The notes beneath the pieces are model-generated. The model was given only the letters and a program-made list of their open reading frames with translations, did not search any database and had not been told where the DNA came from. Position numbers and translations under genes: made by a program. Shown here in pieces: positions 20,380 to 29,555 of a stretch of DNA of 64,000 bases. How positions within the stretch are numbered: position 1 is the stretch's first letter; the number at the start of each line of letters is the position of its first letter. Source of the DNA: Bremerella sp. JC817 (GTDB taxonomy: Bacteria > Planctomycetota > Planctomycetia > Pirellulales > Pirellulaceae); contig NZ_JBFEFG010000266.1 of assembly GCF_040718835.1 (NCBI RefSeq), forward strand, positions 274,292 through 338,291, given 5' to 3'.

Positions 20380-21027
20380 ATGGTTTCGCCTCGAATTCTC
20401 TCCGGTTTGCCCGAAATCGACGCATTTCGTCAGCGCTTGCAGCAAATGGCGACGCTCTGGCAGGTCGTTGGCCTCAAGTACGACGACTTCACGTACGAAT
20501 ACCATCCGAAATGGGACGAGAAAGAGGAAATGGGAGCTTTCAAGAACGGCGCTGGCGACGAGGTTTTCTGCCACTTTACACCCCAGGGATGTTGTATCGT
20601 CGGATTTGATCACGAATCGGTCATGAGCCCGTATCGAACCGATCCACCGCAATTGTGGCCTGGATTGCTGGAAAGCGTTCCAGAGGTCTTTCAATCGACC
20701 CTCGACGAACCTGCCTTTGATGTGCCCAGCACCACGTTCTTCATCTGGCGTGAACAAGGGGATTCGATCTGGAAAACGGGCGATATCGAGCTTCCTGACT
20801 CAATGAGCGGAGATGGTTCCGATTACTTGATGGGGCAGCTGATGATGGATGCGGGGGCGTTTACTGATTGGTTGGAAGAGAACTTTGAAGTGGAAATCGA
20901 ACCCGCGATCGTCGAGCTGGTCTTCGAGCATCAGCCCCTTTCCCAAGAGCAGTGGCAGTCGCTTGCTCCGGAGTCGACATGGAAAGACGTGAAGAACGTG
21001 ATCCAGGAGAACGGCTATTCCCTCTAG
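20380..21027 (+). CDS. Uncharacterised protein (215 residues)
   Basis: A soluble acidic protein (LPEIDAFRQRLQQMATLWQ...) with no export signal and no motif that I can name. An AAGGA sequence nine bases before the ATG supports the start; a second ATG at 20449 is possible. It stands alone. Confidence 0.7.
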   Translation: MVSPRILSGLPEIDAFRQRLQQMATLWQVVGLKYDDFTYEYHPKWDEKEEMGAFKNGAGDEVFCHFTPQGCCIVGFDHESVMSPYRTDPPQLWPGLLESVPEVFQSTLDEPAFDVPSTTFFIWREQGDSIWKTGDIELPDSMSGDGSDYLMGQLMMDAGAFTDWLEENFEVEIEPAIVELVFEHQPLSQEQWQSLAPESTWKDVKNVIQENGYSL

Positions 21028-21174
21028 CTGGGCGCTCGGCATGATTTCCACAGAGGTGGGGAAACTTGTGGATAAAGTTTGACCATATCTTCGGCCAAGC
21101 TTTACACTGGCAAGTCTGCCCTCAGCGGCACGTGTCGATGAATTTCACTGGCTTGATGATCTGAGAGAATCACC

Positions 21175-21585
21175 ATGGGAAGCACACACGCAGGCAAAGG
21201 CGCCTACTCGGCGGAAGAGTCGAAAGCCTATCACGACAAGCTGCGGCTTTTGCGAGCCCGGTTGGTGGGTGACACCAATCATTTGGCCGAGTCCGCCTTG
21301 AATCGAACACGCAGCGAGGCGGCCGGTGATCTATCGAAAATGCCGATCCATATGGCCGATATTGGCTCGGACAACTACGAGCAAGAGTTCTCGCTGAACC
21401 TGTTGGCCGCCGAGCAGGATACACTGGCCGAAATCGATTCTGCCCTGGCACGAATCGAATCAGGCGAGTATGGTGCTTGCGTTGAATGTGGACACCGCAT
21501 CAAGAAATCGCGACTCAATGCCATCCCCTTCACCCACTACTGCATCGACTGTGCCAGCGAGCGAGACCAAGAAGCCCGTGGATAG
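21175..21585 (+). CDS. DksA/TraR-type zinc-finger protein
   Basis: 136 residues. A helical N-terminal region is followed by ALARIESGEYGACVECG and HYCIDC, the DksA-type C4 zinc finger (Cys102, Cys105, Cys123, Cys126). Such proteins bind in the RNA polymerase secondary channel and modulate transcription with ppGpp. The acidic tip of true DksA is not obvious, so the partner and effect are uncertain. Its end overlaps the proposed GTG start of lspA by eight bases. Confidence 0.88.
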   Translation: MGSTHAGKGAYSAEESKAYHDKLRLLRARLVGDTNHLAESALNRTRSEAAGDLSKMPIHMADIGSDNYEQEFSLNLLAAEQDTLAEIDSALARIESGEYGACVECGHRIKKSRLNAIPFTHYCIDCASERDQEARG

Positions 21586-22126
21586 CCCTTCCACCGCTGT
21601 TCCGATCAACCGTTATGTATGGTTCTTCGGGCTGGCCATTGTTGGCTGTGGCGTTGATTTGTGGAGCAAAGCGGCAGTGTTCGCCTGGCTGGGAATGCCA
21701 GGACAGAATCGCTATTTCTGGCTGCTTGAGCCATACGTCGGCTTTCAGACATCGCTCAACCAAGGAGCGCTCTTTGGGCTAGGGCAGGGGTATACCTCGC
21801 TCTTCGCCATTTTTTCGGTCGTCGCTGCGATCGGAATTCTGTGCTGGTTGTTCGCCTTCAAGGCAGCCCAGGACTTGATGCTGACGATCGCCCTGGGCCT
21901 AATCACCGGCGGGATCTTCGGCAATCTGTACGATCGTCTCGGTATCTGGGGCCAACCGGCGGTTCGCGACTTTATCCTGTTCCAGTACAACCACGAGTGG
22001 GTCTGGCCGAACTTCAACATCGCCGACGCACTTTTGGTCTGCGGAGCTGCTCTGATGCTCTGGCACTCTCTGACTGCCAATCCCGAGGCGTCGAAACCGG
22101 CCGATTCTTCCGAAGCTGGAACCTAG
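21578..22126 (+). CDS. lspA: Lipoprotein signal peptidase (signal peptidase II)
   Basis: 182 residues from the GTG at 21578. LspA motifs are in order: membrane segment 1 with Asp27, the SLNQGALFG loop (Asn61), GGIFGNLYDR (Asp119) and FNIADALL (Asp150). The two Asp residues are the catalytic pair that removes signal peptides from lipoproteins. Four hydrophobic segments fit. Alternative starts at 21518 (ATG) or 21470 would add 20-36 Ser/Thr/Pro-rich residues encoded inside the zinc-finger gene; the GTG gives the usual length. Confidence 0.88.
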   Translation: MDSPSTAVPINRYVWFFGLAIVGCGVDLWSKAAVFAWLGMPGQNRYFWLLEPYVGFQTSLNQGALFGLGQGYTSLFAIFSVVAAIGILCWLFAFKAAQDLMLTIALGLITGGIFGNLYDRLGIWGQPAVRDFILFQYNHEWVWPNFNIADALLVCGAALMLWHSLTANPEASKPADSSEAGT

Positions 22127-22233
22127 CACGCCCTTGCTCGATGGGCCCCCAGTTGGCCATTTTCGAGCCCCATGCCCATGCGCCCGAAGATCTGGTGGGT
22201 ACGGCGTAACCAAAAGTTGGCGTTTTTCGGTTT

Positions 22234-22452
22234 TTAGCGGGCTAACATTGTCCGTTCTAAGTACTTTTGTGGACGGTTGTTGGGCATTTCGTCTATAGGT
22301 GTCGAATAATTTCCGGCAAAATAGCCTTTACCCCAGTGATTTCTATTGAAACCCCCATATTTTGGGTGTAGCTTTGTTTTACCGCATTCGGGGTGTAAGT
22401 AATATCGTTTGTGATTTCCCGTTTTGCACTGCGGGTGAAATAGTCGATTCAT
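22234..22452 (-). CDS. Small His/Cys-rich ORF of unknown status
   Basis: About 72 residues from the ATG at 22452 (or 75 from a TTG at 22461). The sequence carries a repeated pattern (FHPQCK, LHPECG, LHPKYGG) spaced by about 10-15 residues, and is rich in Lys, Asn and Tyr. The stretch is more AT-rich than its neighbours. A GGGGGAG sequence lies four bases ahead of the TTG. There is no homologue I can name; it may be a real small gene, a degenerate repeat or chance. Confidence 0.35.
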   Translation of the reverse strand: MNRLFHPQCKTGNHKRYYLHPECGKTKLHPKYGGFNRNHWGKGYFAGNYSTPIDEMPNNRPQKYLERTMLAR

Positions 22453-22674
22453 GTTCGTCAATTTCTCCCCCTTTTGGTATCAAGATGTGATCTAAGCTTC
22501 TCTGAGGCTGTGGCACATTTAGGCTGAAAACACATTTCGCGTCGCGTTAAATCGTTGGACTTTGATGCAATGAGGTGTTGTTTGTCGAGCTGACTGGAAT
22601 CGGGATAGGTTCCGGAGGGCCGACATTCGTGTGTTTGAATTTACGATCGTTCCATTTAACAAGAGGGCAGTGGA

Positions 22675-23187
22675 ATGAAACTTTCTCGAACCGTCGCGTA
22701 TGCTTTGCAGGCGACCATGCAACTCGCGGTATCCGACTCGGATACCCCCGTTCCTTGCAGCCAGATTGCTGCCAAGGGCGAAATGCCGGAGCGTTTTCTG
22801 CTCCAAGTTCTCCGTAGTCTGGTTAATCACGGCGTGCTGCGTAGCACGCGGGGTGTTGATGGTGGATACATGCTGATCCGCACGCCAGACGAAATCTCGT
22901 TGCTCGACGTGATCGAAGCGATTGAAGGGCCGCTCGACTCGAAGTTGCCTCTGCCAGCTGCTCCTGAAGATCACACCCAAGTGAACCTTCAGCAGGCACT
23001 TAAAGATGTAACCGCAACCGCACGTACTCAGTTGGAATCGATCAAAATCGCTCACCTGATCCAGGCCCCGGCTTTGGAGACGGCTGAGGAAGAATCGAGC
23101 TTGGCGGAAGTGGCGATGACACCGGCTCATACCGAGTCGATCGGTGCCGGAGCTCCGCATGCGACCAGCCGGGCCCACCACGCCTAA
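22675..23187 (+). CDS. Rrf2-family transcriptional regulator
   Basis: 170 residues. KLSRTVAYALQATMQLA, PCSQIAAKGEMPERFLLQVLRSL and GVLRSTRGVDGGYML match the Rrf2 winged helix from its first helix to the wing, followed by the ISLLDVIEAIEG dimerisation helix. The three cysteines that hold the iron-sulfur cluster in IscR and NsrR are absent; the only Cys is in the recognition region. A 60-residue tail beyond the family's usual end is Ala-, Glu- and Thr-rich. It presumably senses something other than an Fe-S cluster. Confidence 0.9.
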   Translation: MKLSRTVAYALQATMQLAVSDSDTPVPCSQIAAKGEMPERFLLQVLRSLVNHGVLRSTRGVDGGYMLIRTPDEISLLDVIEAIEGPLDSKLPLPAAPEDHTQVNLQQALKDVTATARTQLESIKIAHLIQAPALETAEEESSLAEVAMTPAHTESIGAGAPHATSRAHHA

Positions 23188-23271
23188 GGCGTAGCAGGGA
23201 TCGCGATTGTGTTTAAGGTTCGGTGAAGTCGTGGCGGGGGCTTGTTCCCCGCGCGACACCGTTCTATTCTC

Positions 23272-24090
23272 ATGTCCATGAGCACCTCACAAACCGATCT
23301 CGAAAAGCGTCTTGAAACGGCCCGCCGTCTGGCTCGTGTTGCAGGTAAAAGCACTCTGGAGCACTTCCAGCGTGCCGACCTGGCTTTCGAAAAGAAAGAG
23401 GACGAGTCGCCGGTTACTGTCGCTGACCAGAATGCGGAAAAGATTATCCGCCAAGGACTTAAAGAAGCCTTCCCCGACGATGGAATCATCGGCGAGGAAT
23501 TTGGCAGCGAAGAGGGTACCACCGGATACAACTGGATCGTCGACCCGATCGACGGTACCAAAGCATTCATTGCTGGCGTTCCGCTTTTCGGCACGATGAT
23601 TGGCGTCGAAAAAGATGGCAAATCGCGTGTGGGGGTGGTCTACATTCCTGGTCTGGACGAAATGATCTCGGCCGCTGAAGGCCAGGGAGCATGGTACGAA
23701 AAGCCAGGCCACGATCCAGTGAAGGCTCAAGTCAACAAAACCGCCTCGCTCAAAGATGGCGTGATGGTGACTTCGCAGGTCAGTACTTTCAACAAGCGAA
23801 ACGCCGTTCAAGGCTTCTTGGAGCTTGAAGAAAGATCTTTTGTCACCAGGACTTGGGGCGATTGCTTCGGGTATATGCTGGTTGCGACGGGCCGCGCCGT
23901 CTGCATGATCGATCCGATGATGAGCATCTGGGACGCTGCTGCTTTGCAGCCGATCATGGAAGAAGCGGGCGGAACCTTTACCAGTTGGACCGGAGAATCG
24001 ACGATTTACAGTGGCGACGGCATCGGCACGAATGGCCTGGTGCTGGAAGAAATTCTGGAAGTCTGCCGCAAGTACCCTATGCCCAAGTAG
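23272..24090 (+). CDS. Inositol monophosphatase-family enzyme, histidinol-phosphatase-like
   Basis: 272 residues from the ATG at 23272 (another ATG at 23278). The metal-binding sites are visible as IIGEEFG, WIVDPIDGTKAFI and WDAAALQPIMEEAGG. ESPVTVADQNAE is the first conserved block. The pattern DPIDGTKAFIAGVPLFG resembles HisN histidinol-phosphate phosphatases more than SuhB, but 3'-phosphoadenosine phosphatase or inositol phosphatase activity is also possible. It is a Mg-dependent, cytoplasmic enzyme with no close operon partners. Confidence 0.85.
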   Translation: MSMSTSQTDLEKRLETARRLARVAGKSTLEHFQRADLAFEKKEDESPVTVADQNAEKIIRQGLKEAFPDDGIIGEEFGSEEGTTGYNWIVDPIDGTKAFIAGVPLFGTMIGVEKDGKSRVGVVYIPGLDEMISAAEGQGAWYEKPGHDPVKAQVNKTASLKDGVMVTSQVSTFNKRNAVQGFLELEERSFVTRTWGDCFGYMLVATGRAVCMIDPMMSIWDAAALQPIMEEAGGTFTSWTGESTIYSGDGIGTNGLVLEEILEVCRKYPMPK

Positions 24091-24199
24091 TTACCAAATT
24101 GACCGATCGCGGGGCCAGTGCCTTGCGTAAGTAGGGGTCAATCGGTAAACTAGTCCGTTTCGTATCAAGCAATAGACGACCGTCTAGGAGTCGCTGGCA

Positions 24200-24475
24200 A
24201 TGGCCAACGTGTGTGAAATTTGTGGCAAGGGCCACAGCATGGGAAATAAGGTTACCCTCCGCGGTAAGGCGAAGTACCTGGGCGGTGTCGGTACCAAGAT
24301 CACGGGTATCACCCGTCGCAAGTTCAAGCCGAACCTGCAGACCGCCAAGGCAGTGATGCCTGATGGCGAACACAAGAAGCTGAAGGTTTGCACCCAGTGC
24401 ATCCGCAGCGGTTACGTGAAGAAGGTTGTGCGTCATCGCCCCTTCAAGCTTCCTTCGGAAGAACGCGGCCGCTAG
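24200..24475 (+). CDS. rpmB: 50S ribosomal protein L28
   Basis: 91 residues with the full L28 fold, starting MANVCEICGKG. Cys5/Cys8 and Cys64/Cys67 (VCTQC) form the zinc-binding pairs of the C+ paralogue; zinc-free forms lose these. It sits upstream of gatC in the same direction. Confidence 0.97.
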   Translation: MANVCEICGKGHSMGNKVTLRGKAKYLGGVGTKITGITRRKFKPNLQTAKAVMPDGEHKKLKVCTQCIRSGYVKKVVRHRPFKLPSEERGR

Positions 24476-24487
24476 TCTTTGCCGGCT

Positions 24488-24506
24488 CTGCTGGACAATC
24501 CAGCAG
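24488..24506 (+). other. Stem-loop between rpmB and gatC
   Basis: CTGCTGGA and TCCAGCAG form a perfect 8-bp stem with a CAA loop, 12 bases after the rpmB stop. No T run follows, so it may be a processing or partial termination structure in an rpmB-gatC transcript. Confidence 0.5.
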
Positions 24507-24605
24507 GCGTACCCCAAGATGGCTTCGAGATCATCGGCTGCTTCCTGATGGGAGGCAGTTCTCGCCTAAGAGGGTTCTGGCACTGCATCATTCAGGAGAA
24601 GTCCG

Positions 24606-24899
24606 ATGTCCTCGTTGACTCGAGAAGATGTTGAGAAGGTTTCGCTGCTGGCCCGCCTTCGTTTGTCGGAAGACGAACTAACGAAGATGACCGAGCAGAT
24701 GAGCCAGATCGTCAGCTACGTCGAACTTCTGAACGAAGTAAACACAGACGACGTCGAGCCAATGGCTCACGCCGTTGAGCAGTACAACGTCTTTGCGGAA
24801 GACGTACCCCATCAGTCGCTACCTCGCGAGGCTGCTTTGGCCAACGCACCCAAGAGCGACAGCGAATGCTTCCGCGTGCCGGCTGTGCTGGGCGACTAG
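24606..24899 (+). CDS. gatC: Asp/Glu-tRNA amidotransferase subunit C
   Basis: 97 residues, standard length. LTREDVEKVSLLARLRLSEDE, the central VDELLNEV-like segment YVELLNEVNTDDVEPMAH and the final ECFRVPAVLGD are family hallmarks. GatC wraps around GatA and stabilises the GatCAB complex, which amidates Glu-tRNA(Gln) and/or Asp-tRNA(Asn). gatA follows about 300 bases downstream. Confidence 0.95.
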   Translation: MSSLTREDVEKVSLLARLRLSEDELTKMTEQMSQIVSYVELLNEVNTDDVEPMAHAVEQYNVFAEDVPHQSLPREAALANAPKSDSECFRVPAVLGD

Positions 24900-25196
24900 T
24901 CGCCGTCTCCATTGCTTGCGAATCAATCTGACCTTCGATATCGGTAGCGCTACGGTGCTGCGTCTGATCGAGCGGGTCACCTTCTCGCCGCAGGCTTCTT
25001 CGTCGCTGCTACGCTCTTTTGGCGGCTCGGTGTCTTAAACTATGTCGCAACGACGACTAGTCAACACGGGCCAATTCCGCCATCATAGTCGTCTGGCAGA
25101 CTTAACTGCTTATGCGGCACTGGCATAGTCCGGTGATATCCACTTGCAAACGCGGCTCGTTCGCACCTCTGACGGATAGAAAAGGCAAAACGCACG

Positions 25197-26735
25197 ATGG
25201 CTTTGTACGAAGCGTCCGCCACCCAGTTGTTGTCTCAGCTCGAATCGGGCGAAGTTACCTCGGTTGAGGTCACCAAGGCCTGTTTGGAGCAAATTCGCAA
25301 GCACGACGGCGAGGTCGGTGCCTTCTTGAAGGTGATGGACGACAAGGCTTTGGCCAAGGCCGAAGAAGTCGACAAGAAGCGTAAGGCAGGCGAGTCGGTC
25401 GGTATGCTCGCTGGCGTGCCGGTCGCCGTCAAAGATCTCCTTTGCACCGAAAGGGAGGTGACGACCTGTGCTTCGAAGATGCTCGAAAACTTCGTGCCCC
25501 CTTACAGCAGCACCGTCGTCAAGAAGCTGGAGCAAGCCGATGCCGTCATCATCGGCAAGACCAACATGGACGAGTTCGCCATGGGTGGTTCGACCGAGAA
25601 CTCGGCCCTTGGCAAGACACGCAATCCTTGGAATACCAGCCTCGTGCCAGGCGGTTCGTCAGGTGGTGCTGCCGCATGTCTGGCGGCACGCATGGTTCCA
25701 CTTTCGATCGGTACCGACACCGGCGGTTCGATTCGCCAGCCAGCTTCGTTTTGTGGTGTTGTCGGTTTGAAGCCAACCTATGGACGCGTTAGCCGATTCG
25801 GCTTGATCGCCTTCGCCAGCAGCCTGGACCAGATCGGTCCGATGGCTCGCACCGCGGAAGACACCGCGTTGTTCCTGGAAGCGATGAGCGGTTACGACCC
25901 GAACGATTCGACGTCGGCCAATGTTCCTTGCCCGTTGTTCACCCAGACGGTCGACAAGCCGCTGGAAGGCCTGCGAATCGGTCTGGTGAAAGAACACTTC
26001 GGCGAGGGTCTCAACGGCGAAGTCGAAAAGGCAGTTCGCGAAGCGGTCGCCGTCTACGAATCGATGGGTGCGAAGGTCGTCGATATCTCGCTGCCACATA
26101 ACAAGTACGGCATCGCGACCTATTACATCATCGCCCCGAGCGAAGCTTCGAGTAACCTCGCTCGCTTCGATAGTGCCCACTACGGACACCGCTGCGATGA
26201 AGCGACCATGTTGGAAGAACTGAAGGCGGAAGAAGACGCCTTGCGAGCCGCCGGCAAAGAAGCGGAGTTGAAGAAGCTCGATACCCCGCTGATCCGTATG
26301 TATCGTAAGAGCCGCGCCGAAGGCTTCGGTCCTGAAGTGAAACGACGCATCATGCTCGGTACGTACACGCTGAGCGCCGGTTACTACGAAGCCTATTATC
26401 TGAAGGCCTTGAAGGTGCGTCGTTTGATCCGCGAAGACTACGACAAGGCTTTCAAGTCGGTCGACATCATCATGGGACCCACCGCGCCGAATCCCGCCTT
26501 CGCTGCTGGATCGAAGACCAACGATCCGCTGGCGATGTACCTGGAAGACTTGTACACCGTGACCGCGAACCTGGCAGGCATTCCAGCCATCTCGGTTCCA
26601 TGCGGAATGACCAGTGACGGACTGCCAGTCGGCGTCCACATGCAGGCCCCAGCCTTGGAAGAAGATCGCCTGCTGCGTGCGGCGTACATGTTCCAGAAGG
26701 CAACCGACTGGCACTCCAAGTCGCCATCGATGTAG
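25197..26735 (+). CDS. gatA: Asp/Glu-tRNA amidotransferase subunit A
   Basis: 512 residues. The amidase-signature triad is complete: Lys79 in VAVKDLL, Ser154 in GGSSGGAAA and Ser178 in TDTGGSIRQP, the same numbering as in the structurally known bacterial GatA. The subunit releases ammonia from glutamine and channels it to GatB. The 297 bases between gatC and gatA hold no gene that I can see. gatB follows 108 bases downstream. Confidence 0.98.
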   Translation: MALYEASATQLLSQLESGEVTSVEVTKACLEQIRKHDGEVGAFLKVMDDKALAKAEEVDKKRKAGESVGMLAGVPVAVKDLLCTEREVTTCASKMLENFVPPYSSTVVKKLEQADAVIIGKTNMDEFAMGGSTENSALGKTRNPWNTSLVPGGSSGGAAACLAARMVPLSIGTDTGGSIRQPASFCGVVGLKPTYGRVSRFGLIAFASSLDQIGPMARTAEDTALFLEAMSGYDPNDSTSANVPCPLFTQTVDKPLEGLRIGLVKEHFGEGLNGEVEKAVREAVAVYESMGAKVVDISLPHNKYGIATYYIIAPSEASSNLARFDSAHYGHRCDEATMLEELKAEEDALRAAGKEAELKKLDTPLIRMYRKSRAEGFGPEVKRRIMLGTYTLSAGYYEAYYLKALKVRRLIREDYDKAFKSVDIIMGPTAPNPAFAAGSKTNDPLAMYLEDLYTVTANLAGIPAISVPCGMTSDGLPVGVHMQAPALEEDRLLRAAYMFQKATDWHSKSPSM

Positions 26736-26843
26736 AGTTCGACGCGATCAAGTTCCAACGACGCGAAAAAGTGGAAGAGCCCCGGAGGGGCGGACGAAGC
26801 TTGGCTCGGCAATCGAGCATCAGGTAGCAGATCAGGAAAAGTC

Positions 26844-28316
26844 ATGAGCGACCAATACGACATCATCATTGGGCTGGAAGTTCACGTGCAGTTGCAGACG
26901 AAGACCAAGCTCTTCTGTCGCTGCAGTACCACGTTTGGTGCTTCGCCAAATACGCAGACCTGTCCCGTCTGCTTGGGCATGCCAGGCTCGTTACCGGTGA
27001 TGAATCGCGAAGCCTTTCAGTTGGCTTTGAAGACTGCCTGTGCACTGAACTTGAACGTGCCTCGCTTCACCAAGTGGGACCGCAAGAACTATTACTATCC
27101 CGACCTTCCCAAGGGTTACCAGATCAGCCAGTTCGATCTGCCGATGTCGGAAGATGGCTTCCTGCTGATCCGCGATCCGAAGGGGCAGTTCGAGCCGAAG
27201 AAGGTTGGCATCATTCGTGCCCACCTCGAAGAAGATGCCGGCAAGTCGATGCACGACGAAGTCGCCGGTAAGGCGGACACGCGAATCGACTTGAATCGTA
27301 CCGGTACACCGCTGCTGGAAATCGTGAGCCAGCCTGACATGCGTTCGCCGCTGGAAGCGAAGGCTTACCTCAACGAGCTGAAGTTGATTTTGACTTACCT
27401 CGGGGTTTCCGACTGTAACATGCAGGAAGGTAGCCTGCGTGTCGACGCGAACGTGAACCTGCATATCAAGTCGGAAGAGCCGAAGAAGGTCGCCACGCCG
27501 ATCGTTGAAATCAAAAACATGAACAGCTTCCGCGCCGTCGAGCGGGCCATCGCCTACGAAGCGACGCGTCAGTACGACGAGTGGCAGGAAACCGGCAAGA
27601 CGATCAAGGATGCTCCGAAGACGACGCGTGGTTGGGACGATGCCGCCCAGATCACTCGTCCGCAGCGCGAGAAGGAAGAGTCGAGCGACTATCGCTACTT
27701 CCCAGATCCCGACCTCGCCCCAGTGACCACGACCGCAGAAGAAGTCGAAGCGATTCAGAACGCTTTGTGCGAACTGCCGATGGCAATTCGCGATCGCCTG
27801 CACGATGGCTACGGCATTCCAGAATACGACGCCGACGTGATCGTGAACCAAGGTCAGATCGCTGTCGACTACTACGAAGCACTCGCCCTCAAGACGGGCG
27901 ACGCCAAGATGTCGAGCAACTGGGTGCAGCAGGACGTGCTGCGTGTGTTGAAGGAACGCGACCTTGAGTTCGATCAGTTCCCGATCACTGCCGAGCGTTT
28001 GGCAACGCTGCTCAAGGCGATCATGAACAAAGAGATCGACACGACGCGTGCCAAGGATGTCTTCACCCAGATGCTGGAGAGCGACAAAGACGCCCCGACC
28101 ATCATGGCTGAGATGGGTATCGAAAAGGTCGACGACTCGGCCATCGATGACCTGGCTCGCGAAGTCCTGGAAGCCAACCCTAAGGCGGTCGAAGATTTGA
28201 AGAACGGTATCCAGAAGGCCGTGGGCGCATTGATCGGCCAGGCCAAGAAGAAGAACCCCAACATCGATCCCGGCACGTTCCGCGCGAAGTGCATCGAGTT
28301 GGTCAAAGATATGTAA
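26844..28316 (+). CDS. gatB: Asp/Glu-tRNA amidotransferase subunit B
   Basis: 490 residues. Conserved GLEVHVQLQTKTKLFC, CPVCLGMPGSLP and HLEEDAGKSMHD blocks make up the kinase/amidotransferase core, and the C-terminal half holds the helical and YqeY-like tRNA-binding tail. GatB phosphorylates the misacylated tRNA side chain and amidates it. AGGAAA lies upstream of the ATG at good spacing. Confidence 0.98.
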   Translation: MSDQYDIIIGLEVHVQLQTKTKLFCRCSTTFGASPNTQTCPVCLGMPGSLPVMNREAFQLALKTACALNLNVPRFTKWDRKNYYYPDLPKGYQISQFDLPMSEDGFLLIRDPKGQFEPKKVGIIRAHLEEDAGKSMHDEVAGKADTRIDLNRTGTPLLEIVSQPDMRSPLEAKAYLNELKLILTYLGVSDCNMQEGSLRVDANVNLHIKSEEPKKVATPIVEIKNMNSFRAVERAIAYEATRQYDEWQETGKTIKDAPKTTRGWDDAAQITRPQREKEESSDYRYFPDPDLAPVTTTAEEVEAIQNALCELPMAIRDRLHDGYGIPEYDADVIVNQGQIAVDYYEALALKTGDAKMSSNWVQQDVLRVLKERDLEFDQFPITAERLATLLKAIMNKEIDTTRAKDVFTQMLESDKDAPTIMAEMGIEKVDDSAIDDLAREVLEANPKAVEDLKNGIQKAVGALIGQAKKKNPNIDPGTFRAKCIELVKDM

Positions 28317-28322
28317 TCCGGT

Positions 28323-28368
28323 ATCGCAGGTTCAAGACAATCTGATTGATAGGGTGTCTTGCTGCGAT
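28323..28368 (+). terminator. Two-part stem-loop after gatB
   Basis: The outer stem ATCGCAG/CTGCGAT (7 bp) and inner stem AAGACA/TGTCTT (6 bp) are separated by small internal loops, starting seven bases after the gatB stop. There is no T run. It is probably a terminator or end-protecting structure for the gat transcript. The 260 bases from here to the next gene show no other feature. Confidence 0.5.
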
Positions 28369-28630
28369 CGCGAAGGATAATCAAAGCCGCGTCGGATCTC
28401 TCGACCGATGTGGCACGTCTGGCAAAGTGTCGCATTCATGCGAGCGGTACCTTCTTTTTCGCCAATCAGCAGTGCGATTCAAAACCGCTGGTGCTCTTCA
28501 GGCTATTCTCTGCAACGAAGATCGGCATTGTGGTCGATCATCGCTCGCGAAATACCATAAGGTATAATTCCCGAAAGGTGGCTTCCTCTGGCAAGGGCCA
28601 CGGCTTCTATCCCGCGGATGAGTCCACATC

Positions 28631-29440
28631 ATGTTTGCTCCTGGCGGAATCATTGCTCTGACGACCGATTTTCATGGCGACTCGTTCTATGTGGCCGAGA
28701 TGAAAGTGGCGGCGCACATGGTGGCGCGCGAAGCCATGATTGTCGACGTGACGCATGCCGTGCCGCCTCAAGATGTGCGGCATGCCAGTTGGACGATGCT
28801 TCGCGCGATTGAATCGTTTCCTGATGGAACGGTGCATGTCTGTGTCGTCGACCCAGGCGTCGGGACCGATCGCAAGATCGTGGCGGCCATCATCCATGGG
28901 CAAGTGATCATCGGGCCGGACAATGGTTTATTCGATGTCGTCGCCTCGCGCTATCCGGTCAAAGCGGCTGTGTATTTGAATAACGAGGTCTACTTCGGAC
29001 CGCGTCGTTCGAGCACGTTTCATGGTCGCGATATTATGGCCCCGGCCGCTGCGCACCTGGTGCGAGGAATTCCGCTCGAGAGTCTGGGCGAAGCATTGAC
29101 CACGCCCTTGGTTTCGCCCGTGACCACGGCTAACATTCTGGCCAAACGCGATGGCCAGACGATCGATGGTCAGTTCGTCTACGCCGATTCGTTTGGCAAC
29201 ATGGTCACCAATATCTTCGCCGAAGATATTCCCGAAGAGTGGAATCTGCGAACGATCCGGATCGATGCACTGGGGCAAGAGCTGACCGGCGTGGTGTCGA
29301 CTTACGGCGATCGAGAGCCGGGCTCGCTGGTGGCCCTGTTTGGTTCGACGGGGCAATTAGAGCTGGCGATCGTTCAAGGGGATGCGGCCCATAAGTATGG
29401 GTTTGTGGCAGGAGGACCCGTTAAGATCACGCATGAATAG
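28631..29440 (+). CDS. SAM hydroxide adenosyltransferase (DUF62 family)
   Basis: 269 residues. The family splits S-adenosylmethionine with hydroxide to adenosine and methionine, and is related to fluorinase and chlorinase. The Asp-Arg-His triad is in place: Asp74 and Arg81 in VDPGVGTDRK, His131 in FHGRD, with the family's usual spacing. TTDFHGDSFY and GPDNGLF are further hallmarks. The C-terminal beta-barrel (about 165-269) contains YADSFGNMVTNI and GSTGQLELAI. The long loop specific to fluorinases is not obvious. The next gene is a lone copy of this C-terminal domain type. Confidence 0.93.
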   Translation: MFAPGGIIALTTDFHGDSFYVAEMKVAAHMVAREAMIVDVTHAVPPQDVRHASWTMLRAIESFPDGTVHVCVVDPGVGTDRKIVAAIIHGQVIIGPDNGLFDVVASRYPVKAAVYLNNEVYFGPRRSSTFHGRDIMAPAAAHLVRGIPLESLGEALTTPLVSPVTTANILAKRDGQTIDGQFVYADSFGNMVTNIFAEDIPEEWNLRTIRIDALGQELTGVVSTYGDREPGSLVALFGSTGQLELAIVQGDAAHKYGFVAGGPVKITHE

Positions 29441-29555
29441 CGGAGATTGGCAGGTTGTCCGCCATAAGCCGTGACAAGATGCTTGGCGAATTGAGTGAAG
29501 ATAGCTAGAATCGCTCGCAATATTCCTCTCTTCCCCACATCAGGAATTTGTAGTC

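Noticed and set aside
25659..26714. 351-codon minus-strand ORF
   Set aside because: Antisense of gatA, which has a complete catalytic triad.
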